A stretch of DNA of 64,000 bases from Bacteroidales bacterium (GCA_016709025.1 JADJEQ010000022.1:62001-126000), one strand, 5' to 3'. Counted from the first letter of the stretch, positions 45,425-56,400 are shown. The notes: generated from the sequence alone by a model not told the origin. Numbers and translations are program-made.

Positions 45425-48400
45425 TTAAGGCAAAACAGCTCCTACATAATAAAACTGGTTGTTATCAATGATTGTTCCGTCGCCGGAGTCAATGATACCA
45501 TCTCCGTTTATATCTGTAGCAACGTATCCGGATACATAATTAAACTGGTCGTTGTCAAAAGGAGTTACATCCCCGCCATCAACAGCGCCATCCTGGTTTG
45601 CATCACCACCATAAATTGCATAACCACCATCAAACATCTGTATCAGGTTACTGCCATACACATTTGAAGGTTGGTTAAAGGTAAAATTAACAACCGGTAA
45701 TGCAAAAGAAACGGGACTGGCTGAGGTAGTTTCTATTGAATTGCGGTGTTTAATGGTAAGGTAATAACTACTGTTAAATCCGGATGGTATGAAGGTCTGG
45801 GCTGAACCACCGGTGCTCAGAAAAACATTCGGATCAGCATATTCGATGATCCCATAGTTCCCGGAGTTGTGCAACTCAACAGCAATCTGGTCGGCAATTC
45901 CCGGACCAAACTGTGGGCCAAGTTCATTGTTGGCCTGATTCATGGTTCCACTGCCAGTGTATAGGCCTTCGAGAAAAGCCGTTAAATTAAGTGTCTTGTT
46001 TGAACTGCTGATGAGCACATTGTAATCTTCCGTTTCACCGTAGGCATATAGTGTGCATGGATCAAAGTTGCTGCTGGAATAAACCTCACGTACGCGCATC
46101 CGGGTTGTACCACTTAATGCACTGGCTGGAACGGTAAAAGTTATTGAGCCGGTAACCGGGGCAGCAGGTAGTAAAATGTTTCCAAGCTTTTCAGTGGCTT
46201 CAAAGGCACCGCTTCGGTTGAAGTCAATCCAGACTGAAATGTTGTTGCCACTGCCATATGAACCTGCACTCAATGTTATGGTGTATTCAGTGCCTGTCGA
46301 CAGGTTGGTTGACAAACTATTGTAGTAAGTGTAGTAAGGGCTTGAGGAAGCGCCTGTTGCATTGTTGATACTTCCGAGCTGAACCAGCGTGATATAATCA
46401 CCGTAACCGGTGCCTGTGGAGTAAGTTGGAATACAATATTCAAGAGGAATTACATGAATGTATGCTGTTTTTATCTTTGTATCGGTTGCTCCCGGCTTGG
46501 AGGTAGTTAAACTTACATTATAGACCCCAATTGCACTGTAGGTAATTGCAGGTGGGTTTTGGCCGGTGTACGATGAAGGTGTTCCACCCGGGAAAGACCA
46601 AACCCAGCTGGTAGGGCTACAACTTGAATTGTCGGTGAAAGTAACACTTCCTCCTTCGATGATGCTCAAGGGGGTACCTGTAAAGTCAGCAATTACATTT
46701 TTAACCGTTATAAAACCGGTTTTGGTTTCAGTATCTGTAACTACTCCATCAGAAACCGTTAGTGAAACATTATAAGTTCCGACCGCTGCATAGCTAATTG
46801 CAGGGGGATTCTGACCAACAAACGAAGATGGCGAGCCACCCGGGAAACTCCAGTTCCAGGAGGTAGGATTGCCATACGATAAATTGGTGAATGTGGTTGA
46901 ACCTCCGGCGCATATGGTGGTTGGAGAAGCTGAAAAATTGGCTGTTGGAGTCAGGAAAGATTGTGTAGCCAACAATGCCTGATAAGCATTTAGCCTGCCG
47001 CTGCCCAATAATCCTGCATAGGTTGGGTTTAAACCGTCGATGTCGTCGGTGGTTGAAGTGAGGATATCTTTAACATTTTGTGGCGTTAGAGCCCCGGGGG
47101 CTAGCGAAAGAATAAGGGCGGCCACACCCGAAACATGCGGGCAGGCCATGGAAGTGCCCTGGTAAAAACCATAGTTATTTCCGGCAAGAGAGCTGAGTAC
47201 CCCTCTTTCTACTACAGTATTGGTTTCGCCGCCAGGAGCTGCAATGTCAACCCATGAATCGTAATTGGAATACCACGCTTTTAAATCCTGGTTACCGGTA
47301 GCAGCAACAGAGAATGATCCACTGTAGCAACCCGGATAGAATAATCCGCTTGAGCCGTTATTCCCGGCAGAATAAATTGTAATTCCTCCACTGAGGACTG
47401 TGCCGCCGCCATTTACATTAAAATAATCAATTCCATCAAGCACAGCTTGCTCGTAATAACCAGCACTCGTGTATCCCCAGCTATTCTGCGAGATGGCAGC
47501 GCCATTGTCGGCAGCCCAGATAGATGCTGCACCAAAACCACTACCCCCTGTATTTCCGATGAATACCTGGCACGACATTAGCCTCACGCCATTTCCGGTA
47601 CCACTGCCACCCGCAATTCCGCTTACACCAATGCCATTATTGGTGTTGCCGGCAACCGTTCCTGACACATGGGTGCCATGATCTCCCGGGATGATTGTTG
47701 AATTGTTATTTACAAAATTATAACCGATTCCGGGCCACATATTGGCCGCGAGGTCGGCATGGGTGTAATCAATACCCTGATCGATAATGGCTACAATTAC
47801 ATTGTTATTTCCTTTAATGATATCCCACGCTTCCGGCAGGTCAATGTCGGCATCGGGTGTTCCGCTTTGCTGACCTGTATTGTTGTAGTGCCATTGTTCG
47901 TTGTACCTGGGGTCGTTGGGTATATAGTTCAATCCGGTATTGTCGCCTAAAGGAGCCGGAGGTTGAATGGTATTGATATCAGCACCGATCAGTTGTTTTC
48001 TGTAAACAGGTTCTGATAGTTGAATTTCATTTTTTGCGGAATATGCCATCACCATGCTGCGGATATCGGTTCCTGCAGGCACGATCAGATCGTACCATAA
48101 ATGGAAACCCCATAGTCTGTGACGTTCGGTGTATTTTGTGTTTTGCAGGGCTGCCTCAAAGGTTTTCTTTACCTCAAACACGCCGAATTGCTGATTCAAT
48201 TGGTCAATTTCACTTATCCCAAATCTGACTGTACCATCGGGATTGTCAGAGAACATTGCATTATCCAGATAATTCTCCAGAGTTTTACTGAATTTTATTC
48301 TTATAATTCCCGGCTCCATCGCCTGATCGGGTATTGAGCTCACATCTATAGGTGGCCGCTCTCCTCTTACCACTGTCAGAGGGTTATTTCCTTCAGCCCG

Positions 48401-48490
48401 GGCATGTTTAACCTGAAACAATCCACCCAGACAAAAAATAAAAATTCCTGAAAAAACCAGTATAAACCGGCGATGTAGAATTCTTCTCAT
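45425..48490 (-). CDS. Exported subtilisin-like (S8) protease with PKD, GEVED and dockerin-like modules
   Basis: A 1021-residue protein. Signal peptide ~1-32; a propeptide-like region to ~190; S8 protease domain ~200-510 with the triad D237 (IIDQGID), H271 (GDHGTHVSGT) and S447 (GTSMACPHVSG), and the oxyanion Asn N377 (SAGNNG). Two PKD domains follow (FSASPTTICAGGSTTFTNLS..WNWSFPGG), then GEVED (VWIDFNRSGAFEATEKLG, YGETEDYNVLI) and the dockerin-like module (loops DANQDGAVDGGD and DINGDGIIDSGD) ending VGAVLP. All catalytic residues are intact, so it should be an active secreted serine protease. It is a tandem copy of the next gene upstream; their protease halves are near identical, more so than their C-terminal halves. 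Confidence 0.9.
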   Translation of the reverse strand: MRRILHRRFILVFSGIFIFCLGGLFQVKHARAEGNNPLTVVRGERPPIDVSSIPDQAMEPGIIRIKFSKTLENYLDNAMFSDNPDGTVRFGISEIDQLNQQFGVFEVKKTFEAALQNTKYTERHRLWGFHLWYDLIVPAGTDIRSMVMAYSAKNEIQLSEPVYRKQLIGADINTIQPPAPLGDNTGLNYIPNDPRYNEQWHYNNTGQQSGTPDADIDLPEAWDIIKGNNNVIVAIIDQGIDYTHADLAANMWPGIGYNFVNNNSTIIPGDHGTHVSGTVAGNTNNGIGVSGIAGGSGTGNGVRLMSCQVFIGNTGGSGFGAASIWAADNGAAISQNSWGYTSAGYYEQAVLDGIDYFNVNGGGTVLSGGITIYSAGNNGSSGLFYPGCYSGSFSVAATGNQDLKAWYSNYDSWVDIAAPGGETNTVVERGVLSSLAGNNYGFYQGTSMACPHVSGVAALILSLAPGALTPQNVKDILTSTTDDIDGLNPTYAGLLGSGRLNAYQALLATQSFLTPTANFSASPTTICAGGSTTFTNLSYGNPTSWNWSFPGGSPSSFVGQNPPAISYAAVGTYNVSLTVSDGVVTDTETKTGFITVKNVIADFTGTPLSIIEGGSVTFTDNSSCSPTSWVWSFPGGTPSSYTGQNPPAITYSAIGVYNVSLTTSKPGATDTKIKTAYIHVIPLEYCIPTYSTGTGYGDYITLVQLGSINNATGASSSPYYTYYNSLSTNLSTGTEYTITLSAGSYGSGNNISVWIDFNRSGAFEATEKLGNILLPAAPVTGSITFTVPASALSGTTRMRVREVYSSSNFDPCTLYAYGETEDYNVLISSSNKTLNLTAFLEGLYTGSGTMNQANNELGPQFGPGIADQIAVELHNSGNYGIIEYADPNVFLSTGGSAQTFIPSGFNSSYYLTIKHRNSIETTSASPVSFALPVVNFTFNQPSNVYGSNLIQMFDGGYAIYGGDANQDGAVDGGDVTPFDNDQFNYVSGYVATDINGDGIIDSGDGTIIDNNQFYYVGAVLP
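46920..48240 (-). repeat. Protease-coding segment repeated at about 51288-52608
   Basis: The protease domains of the two S8 genes are almost the same at DNA level, with a fixed offset of 4368 bases (for example, 47759 aligns with 52127). Runs of tens of identical bases occur, as around 47741-47815 against 52109-52183. The flanking module regions are clearly less similar. This points to tandem duplication followed by gene conversion limited to the protease part. Confidence 0.85.
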
Positions 48491-48671
48491 TTTAAAGTAA
48501 TTTTATGGAATGATGTTTAATTCAATGAATGGTATAAGGCTGTTTTTTATTTCCGTTGTTTGCGTGCAGGATTGATTTGTCAGATCTCTGGTTGATACCA
48601 GGCAGGCAGAAATCCCCGGGCTTATTAATACAAATATTATCAGACGTGTTTTCATTCAGATTTTATAAAAG

Positions 48672-48705
48672 ACGCAAGGCCGGCCTATTCTGGCCGGCCT
48701 TGCGT
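48672..48705 (-). terminator. Perfect 14-bp terminator of the second protease gene
   Basis: Stem 48672-48685 with 48692-48705, 6-base loop, 7 bases past the stop codon on the minus strand, followed by TTTTATAAAA. A weaker copy lies at 45391. Confidence 0.88.
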
Positions 48706-48712
48706 AAAAAAA

Positions 48713-51700
48713 TTAAGGTAAAACAGCTCCTATATAATAGAACTGATTGTTGTCGATGATTGTTCCGTCACCGGAATCAATGATACCATCTCCGTTTATA
48801 TCTGTACTGACGTATCCGGAAACATAGTTAAACTGGTCGTTGTCGAACGGGGTGACATCACCACCATCCACAGCACCATCCTGGTTTACATCGCCACCAT
48901 AGATTGCATAACCACCATCATACATCAGCAGAAGGTTGCCGCCATATACATTGGCAGGTAGGTTAAAAGCAAAATCAACAACCGGGGATGCCAACGAAAC
49001 GGGGCTGTCTGAGGTAGTTTCAATTGAATTGCGGTGTTTCACGGTCAGGTAATAATTTCCGCTAAATCCTGAAGGAATATATACCTGGGCAAATCCACCG
49101 GTGCTCAGAAATACGTTCGGATCCGAGTATTCGATGATCCCGTAGTTTGCATCATTATGAAGTTCAACGATGATCTGATCGGCTATCCCGGGGCCAAACT
49201 GTGGGCCAAGTTCATTACTGGCCTGATTCATAGTTCCGAATCCTGCATACAACCCCTCTACGAAAACTGTGAGGTTAAGCGTGGAGTTTGTGTTCATAAT
49301 ATTGATATCGTAGTCCTCGGTCTCACCATAATAATAGTTAACCGCATCACAGGGATCAATGTCAGAAATACCATAAACTTCACGTACTCGCATCCTGGTT
49401 GTACCCGATAAAGCACTGGCTGGTACTGTAAAGGTTATGGAACCGGTAACCGGGGCAGCCGGGAGAGTTACGTTGCCGAGCTTTTCCGAGACATCAAAAA
49501 TTCCATCGTAATTAAAGTCAATCCAGACTGAAATATTGTTGTCTTCAGTATAAGTGCCTGCACTTAAGGTAACGGTGTATGCTGACCCTGCATTCAGGTT
49601 GGTTGATACGCCATTATAATAAGTATAGAACGGACTGCCGGATGCACCTGTAGCACTGTTGATACTCCCTAGCTGAACAAGGGAAATATAGTCGCCATCG
49701 GATGTGCCGGTGATATAGGTTGGATAGCAATAATCAATCGGAAGTACATTTACGTTGTAATCTTCTGTTTCTCCATAACCAAATGAAGCACAGGGATCTA
49801 TATTGCTATCAGCCCAAACCTCCCGAACACGCATCCTGGTTGTTCCCGGTAAAGCGTTTCCCGGAACGGTGAATGTAATAGTTCCGGTAGCCGGAGCAGC
49901 GAGTAAATCAACATTACCGAGTTTTTCAATTGCATCAAAAACACCATCCTGGTTGAAATCAATCCATACAGAAATATTGTTGTTGGATCCCCATGTTCCT
50001 GCACTCAGTGTAACCGAATATTCAGTACCGGTTGACAGGTCAGTTGACAAACTGCTGTAATAGGTATAATACGGACTTGCAGAACCACCGGTTGCATTGT
50101 TGATGGTTCCAAGTTGAACCAGTGAAATGTAGTCTCCCCCACTAGTGCCATAGATGTAAGGTGGAATACAATACTCAAATGGTATTACATTAATGTAATT
50201 CGATTTGATTTCAGAATCAGGGCCACTTGCATTTGAGGCCGTAAGTGTAACCGTATATTCTCCCTGGGCAGTAAACTGGACCTGCGGATTCTGCGAATTT
50301 GCATTGGTACCGTTCATGTAAACAACATTGTTCGGGCTGAAACTCCATGCCCATGCAGTCGGAACATTGGTTGACTGGTCTGTAAAATCAACCGTTTCGT
50401 TGACCTGGGGCGATGTGGAAGAAGCTGTGAAGGCAGCAACCGGCGGAAGAGCTGTACTATAACAACTTATCGCAGCTGCCCATCCTGCATAGGTAATACT
50501 AACATCGGAAGTAAAGTTGAATGTAAGTGCGCCTGCCCCGTTGTTCGCAGTAACTGTCCCCGGACTGGTTGTTCCGGTATAAGTTCCGATCAATGGCGCT
50601 GAGGTATTTATTCCATCGTAAATGCTCAGGTTATCATATCCTGATTCAACATTGAATGCGCTGAAAACTGCCCTTATCATTGCGCCGGAAGTTCCGGGAT
50701 AAAACGTAAAGGTAAAGTCCTCGTAATTTGCATAATTTCCGGAAGGACCTCCTGCATCATAAAAGCTTCCGGCGCAGGTGGTAACCGATCCGTTGCTCAT
50801 ATTGAATACCGGCGGGGCAACAGTAATATAGGCTGTTTTGGTTTCAGTGTCAGTTGCTCCAGGTTTTGATGCAACTAAGGAAACATTATAGGTTCCGGAA
50901 GTGGTGTAGGTGATGGCAGGTGGGTTCTGCCCGGTAAACGAAGCAGGTGATCCACCGGGGAATGACCATTCCCAGCTGGTAGGTCCGCAGCTTGAATTGT
51001 CGGTGAAAGTTACACTACCACCCTCAAAAATGTTCAAAGGTGCACCGGTGAAGTTTGCAATTATATTCTGAACATTGATATAGTCGGTTTTGGTCATGGT
51101 ATTGGGCGTAACCCCATCAGTAACCGTTAGTGTAACACTATATGATCCGGCCGTTGCATAGGTTATTGCAGGTGGATTCTGACCAACATAGGAAGAAGGT
51201 GTACCGCCCGGGAAACTCCAGTTCCATGAAGTAGGTCCGCCGTAGGATAAATTGGTAAAGGTGGTTGATCCTCCGGCACAAATGGTGGTCGGGGAAGCTG
51301 AAAAATTGGCGGTCGGAGTCAGGTATGACTGGGTTGCAAGCAATGCCTGATAAGCATTTAGCCTGCCACTGCCAAGCAATCCTGCATAGGTTGGGTTTAA
51401 ACCGTCAATATCATCGGTGGTTGAAGTAAGGATATCTTTAACGTTTTGTGGCGTCAGGGCCCCGGGGGCTAACGAAAGAATCAGGGCGGCCACACCTGAA
51501 ACATGCGGGCAGGCCATGGAAGTGCCCTGGTAAAAACCATAATTATTTCCGGTAAGAGAGCTGAGTACACCCCTTGCTGCGACAGTATTGGTTTCACCTC
51601 CGGGTGCAGCAATGTCAACCCAGGTATCATAATTTGAATACCAGGCTTTTAAATCCTGATTACCGGTTGCTGACACCGAAAAGACCCCACTGTAGCAGCT

Positions 51701-52861
51701 TGGATAGTATAATCCGCTTGTACCGCTATTTCCGGCTGCGTATATGGTAATTCCACCATTCATAACGGTGCCACCGCCGTTGATATTGAAGTAATCTATA
51801 CCATCGAGTGTTGCCTGCTCAAAAAAGCCGGGAGATGTATATCCCCAGCTATTCTGTGAAATGGCAGCGCCATTGTCGGCAGCCCATATTGCTGCTGCAC
51901 CAAACCCGCTTCCACCAGAGTTTCCGATAAATACCTGGCACGACATCAGCCTGATGCCATTGCCTGTACCGCTGCCACCTGCAATTCCACTCACGCCAAC
52001 GCCATTATTGGTATTGCCTGCAACGGTTCCTGACACATGGGTGCCATGATCTCCCGGGATGATTATTGAATTGTTGTTTACAAAATTATACCCGATTCCG
52101 GGCCACATATTGGCCGCGAGGTCGGCATGGGTGTAATCAATACCCTGATCGATAATGGCTACAATTACATTGTTATTTCCTTTAATGATATCCCAGGCTT
52201 CCGGCAGGTCAATGTCGGCATCAGGTGTTCCGCTTTGCTGACCGGTATTGTTGTAGTGCCATTGTTCGTTGTACCTGGGGTCGTTGGGCACATAGTTCAA
52301 TCCGGTATTGTCGCCTAAAGGAGCCGGAGGTTGAATGGTATTGATATCAGCACCGATCAGTTGTTTTCTGTAAACAGGTTCTGATAGTTGAATTTCATTT
52401 TTTGCCGAATATGCCATCACCATGCTGCGGATATCGGTTCCTGCAGGCACGATCAGATCGTACCATAAATGGAAACCCCACAGCCTGTGGCGTTCGGTAT
52501 ATTTTGTGTTCTGCAGGGCTGCATCAAAGGTCTTTTTTACCTCAATTACGCCGAATTGCTGATTTAACTGATCGATACCGGCAATACCAAAACGGATGGT
52601 GCCGTCTGGATTGCTTGAAATCAACCCGTTGTCAAGAAGGCTTTCAAGTGTTTTGTTGAACTTTATCCTGATGATTCCCTGCTCAATGGCAGCATCAGGT
52701 ACTGTTAAAATATCAATCGGGGGCCGTTCGCCCCTGATGACTGTTCCTTCCGGAACTTTTGCCGAAGCCTGAAGCGGGTTCAAATAAGAACCCGAAACGA
52801 CAATCAAAAGCAAAAACAAGCCTGATATCAGGCCAAACTGTGTAAAGTTTTTCTTTTTCAT
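48713..52861 (-). CDS. Exported subtilisin-like (S8) protease, longer paralogue with PKD x3, CUB, GEVED x2 and dockerin-like module
   Basis: A 1382-residue protein. Signal peptide ~1-34; propeptide region; S8 domain ~200-512 with D238, H272 and S448 in the same motifs as its neighbour. After it come PKD ~515-595 and ~596-675, a CUB-like domain (~680-800, CAGSFYDAGGPSGNYANYEDFTFTF), a third PKD (~805-885), two GEVED domains (~890-1185, each with VWIDFN(Q/Y)DG and YGETEDYN), and the dockerin-like module with loops DVNQDGAVDGGD and DINGDGIIDSGD, ending IGAVLP. It should be an active secreted protease. Compared with the 45425 copy it has an extra PKD, CUB and GEVED, a module gain or loss after duplication. 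Spacing to the next gene is 220 bases. Confidence 0.9.
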   Translation of the reverse strand: MKKKNFTQFGLISGLFLLLIVVSGSYLNPLQASAKVPEGTVIRGERPPIDILTVPDAAIEQGIIRIKFNKTLESLLDNGLISSNPDGTIRFGIAGIDQLNQQFGVIEVKKTFDAALQNTKYTERHRLWGFHLWYDLIVPAGTDIRSMVMAYSAKNEIQLSEPVYRKQLIGADINTIQPPAPLGDNTGLNYVPNDPRYNEQWHYNNTGQQSGTPDADIDLPEAWDIIKGNNNVIVAIIDQGIDYTHADLAANMWPGIGYNFVNNNSIIIPGDHGTHVSGTVAGNTNNGVGVSGIAGGSGTGNGIRLMSCQVFIGNSGGSGFGAAAIWAADNGAAISQNSWGYTSPGFFEQATLDGIDYFNINGGGTVMNGGITIYAAGNSGTSGLYYPSCYSGVFSVSATGNQDLKAWYSNYDTWVDIAAPGGETNTVAARGVLSSLTGNNYGFYQGTSMACPHVSGVAALILSLAPGALTPQNVKDILTSTTDDIDGLNPTYAGLLGSGRLNAYQALLATQSYLTPTANFSASPTTICAGGSTTFTNLSYGGPTSWNWSFPGGTPSSYVGQNPPAITYATAGSYSVTLTVTDGVTPNTMTKTDYINVQNIIANFTGAPLNIFEGGSVTFTDNSSCGPTSWEWSFPGGSPASFTGQNPPAITYTTSGTYNVSLVASKPGATDTETKTAYITVAPPVFNMSNGSVTTCAGSFYDAGGPSGNYANYEDFTFTFYPGTSGAMIRAVFSAFNVESGYDNLSIYDGINTSAPLIGTYTGTTSPGTVTANNGAGALTFNFTSDVSITYAGWAAAISCYSTALPPVAAFTASSTSPQVNETVDFTDQSTNVPTAWAWSFSPNNVVYMNGTNANSQNPQVQFTAQGEYTVTLTASNASGPDSEIKSNYINVIPFEYCIPPYIYGTSGGDYISLVQLGTINNATGGSASPYYTYYSSLSTDLSTGTEYSVTLSAGTWGSNNNISVWIDFNQDGVFDAIEKLGNVDLLAAPATGTITFTVPGNALPGTTRMRVREVWADSNIDPCASFGYGETEDYNVNVLPIDYCYPTYITGTSDGDYISLVQLGSINSATGASGSPFYTYYNGVSTNLNAGSAYTVTLSAGTYTEDNNISVWIDFNYDGIFDVSEKLGNVTLPAAPVTGSITFTVPASALSGTTRMRVREVYGISDIDPCDAVNYYYGETEDYDINIMNTNSTLNLTVFVEGLYAGFGTMNQASNELGPQFGPGIADQIIVELHNDANYGIIEYSDPNVFLSTGGFAQVYIPSGFSGNYYLTVKHRNSIETTSDSPVSLASPVVDFAFNLPANVYGGNLLLMYDGGYAIYGGDVNQDGAVDGGDVTPFDNDQFNYVSGYVSTDINGDGIIDSGDGTIIDNNQFYYIGAVLP

Positions 52862-53070
52862 GGTTCAAAGGGTTTAACAATATATAAAAGGTGGTTATTT
52901 GGAAAGGCAAACCTGCTGTCTGCAATTTCTGATCGTAAAAATTCTCAAGCTTTATATTTGGAACATTTAATCAAACAGTATTAATTCACTTATTTACACA
53001 TTACTTTATGCCTGCTGCCTTTTTCCTTTATTGAAATAATTGTCAATCAGTTTGGTTTTGAGTAATTAAA

Positions 53071-53106
53071 AATCTGCCCTGCTATCAAAGCCAAGCAGGG
53101 CAGATT
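53071..53106 (-). terminator. Terminator of the small Gly-rich gene
   Basis: A 13-bp perfect stem (53071-53083 with 53094-53106), 10-base loop, 36 bases past the stop of the 53143-53379 gene; TTTTTAATTACTC follows on the minus strand. Confidence 0.85.
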
Positions 53107-53142
53107 CAGAGTAGTCATATGTTTGAAATAATCCTTAAAAGA

Positions 53143-53379
53143 CTATTCTTCAAACTTATTCCTGGCGTCGAAGACTTTCTTCATGCCATAGCCGGCGGCC
53201 ATGGAAATCAGAAGAACGATACCGCCGCCGATGGGTGCGGTTCCGCCACCACCACCGATGGGGTCACCACCCACGGGTGTGCCGTTGCCGTTACCACCCG
53301 GGTTGGGTTGGGCAAACATAAAGAGCGGTGCTACTATAAAAGCTCCTGCAACGATTATCTGAACGATTCTTTTTTTCAT
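53143..53379 (-). CDS. Small exported Gly-rich protein with a PID-CTERM-like C-terminal anchor
   Basis: A 78-residue protein. Signal peptide ~1-24 (IVQIIVAGAFIVAPLFMFAQ), then a Pro/Gly/Asn-rich stretch (PGGNGNGTPVGGDPIGGGGG), then PIGGGIVLLISMAAGYGMKKVFDARNK: a short hydrophobic segment followed by basic residues. That end resembles the PID-CTERM sorting motif of Bacteroidota (P-I-x-G-G, about 12 hydrophobic residues, AYGxKKxYD). It may be processed and anchored, or be a surface peptide. It lies 96 bases below the giant T9SS gene on the same strand, and this gene pair is duplicated at the right edge of the window, supporting a joint role. Function unknown. Confidence 0.7.
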   Translation of the reverse strand: MKKRIVQIIVAGAFIVAPLFMFAQPNPGGNGNGTPVGGDPIGGGGGTAPIGGGIVLLISMAAGYGMKKVFDARNKFEE

Positions 53380-53434
53380 ATTAATGATTTTTTGAGTTTA
53401 GTTTTTGAGTTTGTTGTTAACAAAAGGTCTGATT

Positions 53435-53462
53435 AACTCCCCCCTTGGGGAAAGGGGGAGTT
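53435..53462 (-). promoter_or_regulatory. Hairpin between the giant T9SS gene and the small gene
   Basis: AACTCCCCC / GGGGGAGTT, a 9-bp stem (53435-53443 with 53454-53462), 13 bases below the stop codon of the giant gene. No long T-run follows on the minus strand, so it may be a partial terminator or RNA-stability element. The copy at 63658-63681 keeps 7 pairs. Confidence 0.55.
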
Positions 53463-53475
53463 GCATCAGTAAAAC

Positions 53476-56400
53476 CTATTTTACATAAACCTTTTGATTA
53501 ACAGTGCCCTGGGCAGTAGTAACCTTCACGATGTAGGTACCAACAGCAACCTGCAAAGGAAGACGGGTTTCTGAGGTAGCGCTCATGTTGGCATCTTTCA
53601 GTTCACGACCGGTCATGTCGAAGATCCTGATTTCACCATTGAGGTTGGTGGTGTTGTTGATAACCACGGTGTGCTCATAGCTGTATACAAAGATTCCGCT
53701 GTTGGCAGGATCAGCAATGCCGGTAGCTGCCTTGAAGTGCAGTTTGAAACGGGCTTCGCTGTCGTTGGTAGCGTAGTTGAAGCTGTAAACAGGGTTCAGC
53801 CTGAGGTCCTGAAGGATATTGAGTTTCAGGTCTTCGAGCAGGATCGGGGTTGAGCTATTGAAGCTTTCCATACCTGAAGCATTCAGGCTGTAAGTTCCGG
53901 CAACACCGCATTTGAAACCAAGGTTAACCACTTCATTGCCTTCGAACGGCAGTTCGTTGATGCTGAGGTTGTAACCGGCAGCCATGTTGTACAACTGAGG
54001 TGCAGTTTCGAGACCTTCCAATTTGAAAGCATCGTACTGGTTGTCGAAATCAGCAGTAGCATTGCTGTTGAAATGTACAAAGGTAGCATCGTAGTAATTG
54101 TTACCATTGGCGCGCAATTCAAGTGCATTGGCAACGGCGTCTTTGTAGAGAGCCATTGGGCTGTGTACCTGTGCTGCCATCGGAATGGTCAGGGCTGCAC
54201 CATTGGTTGCTGTTTTTACGAAGAAACCGTTCTGTGCAGGGATAATACCATTGGTAAGACTACCAACAGTTCCGTTCCAGTAAATGTAGTTACCGGCTCC
54301 GGCCTGATCCCATACGGCAACCTGAGCATCGTAAGCTCCGGTTGAGAATGCATCCCAATCGATAGCTGATGGGAATGGATTGCCAAGCAGGTTCCAGCCA
54401 ACGCGGTTAACATCGCTGCTGGTGTTCATGTTCGATAAAGTGCGTGTTACATCATAACCATTGAGCATACCGGTGAAGGTAGCAGTCTGAGGAGCAGTGG
54501 TCATCTGTACTGAGTAACCCTGGCCAACATTGAGGTTATCGGCGATAAAACGATTAACCCAGTCGCCTGACGGTTCGTCATATTCGCGTGCCCATACTTC
54601 AAACCAGTAAGCAGGAAGGAATACATCTCCGAAAGTAACGGCATCAACCGGTGATGAGATCAGGTGGAAGTTTGAGTTCACAATAGAACGCTCAACAACG
54701 GCATCGTTCAACACACAGAGATATTGCTGGCCAATCAACGAAGCACCATCGGTAATGGTGAGGTTAGTAATGGTAACCAGACAAGCAACAGAATTGAGTG
54801 GCTGTGGGGTAATTGTCGGATAATTCGGGCAACCGGCAGGAATGGTCACGCTTGTGGTTTCACAAGGAACAAGCGCAGGTGTCCAGTTGGCAGCAGTAAA
54901 CCAATCAGTGCTAACACTTCCGTTCCAGGTTGAAAGAACAGGACATGGAACAACAACGTTGATGGTCAAATGCAGGATATAGGTAACACATTCGTCAACA
55001 AAAGTATAATCACCGCTGGCAGTATAAGTCACGCCATTGACAGCCCATGTGTATGAATCGTCGGCAACAACGGTTTCTTCAACCGTGCTGCTTGGGGTGA
55101 TGGTCAGGTGCAGGATGTTGGTAACACAACCGACAACATAGGTATAATCACCACTGGTATAATAGGTAACACCATCCACAGCCCAGGTGTATGAGTCACA
55201 AGCTGCAACTGTTGATTCAACAATGCTGCTCGTGGTAATGGTCAGGTGAAGGATACTGGTAACGCAACCATCAACATAAGTATAATCACCACTGGCGGTG
55301 TAAGTCATGCCATTGAGAGCCCATGTGTATGTGTCGCAAGCTGCAGCTGTGAATTCAACAGTGCTGCTTGGGGTGATGGTCAGGTGAAGGACGTTGGTTG
55401 AACAACCGTTCACGAAAGTATAATTACCACTTGCAGTATAGGTAAGACCGCTGACAGCCCAGAAGTATGAATCACAAGCACTTACAGTGTATTCATTGTT
55501 TCCGCTCGGGGTAATGGTCAGGTGCAGGATATAGGTAACACAACCGTCAACAAAGGTGTAATCTCCGCTGGCAGTATAGGTCATACCATTGACTGACCAT
55601 GTATATGAATCGCAGGCAGCTTCAGTGAATTCCACGGTGCTGCTTGGGGTGATGGTCAGGTGCAGGATGTTGGTAACACAACCGACAACATAGGTATAAT
55701 CACCGCTGGCAGTATAGGTCATGCCATTGACATCCCATATGTAAGAGCCGCAAGCTGTGGCTGTATATTCTACAGTGCTGCTCGGGGTGATGGTCAGGTG
55801 CAGGATATTGGTAACACATCCAACAACATAGGTGTAATCACCACTTGTGTTATAGGTTACACCATTGAGCGCCCAGGTGTATGTATCACAGGCACTTTCA
55901 GTGAATTCAACTGTACTGCTTGGAGTGATGGTCAGGTGTAGGATATGGGTAACACATCCGGCAAAATATGTATAGTCACCACTTACATAATAAGTCTCGC
56001 CATTAAGAGCCCATAGGTAGGAATCACAAGCACTTTCAGTGTGTTCCATGGTGCTGCTTGGGGTAATGGTCAGGTGCAGGATATTGGTAACACATCCGAC
56101 AACATAGGTGTAATCGCCGCTTACAGTATAAGTCTGTCCATTGAGCGCCCAGGTGTAAGTATCACAGGCACTTTCAGTGAATTCAACAGTAGAAACGGGG
56201 GTTGCAGTTACATCTGCTCCACCGGTCATATTTACTGGAGTTAGGCAAAGGCCAGGATTGGTACCATCGCTGGTAGCAACTACTGTGTAAGTTCCTGCAA
56301 GCTGGTTGCCGAAAGTGATGGGGTTACCATCACCAGGTACAACAAGGGTACCGGGTACAATTGCATAGTTTACACCAACCTGTGAACCATCCAGTCCAAC

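Noticed and set aside
45425..52861. Assembly-made false duplication of the protease genes
   Set aside because: The copies differ in module content and in many scattered bases, so they are distinct genes.
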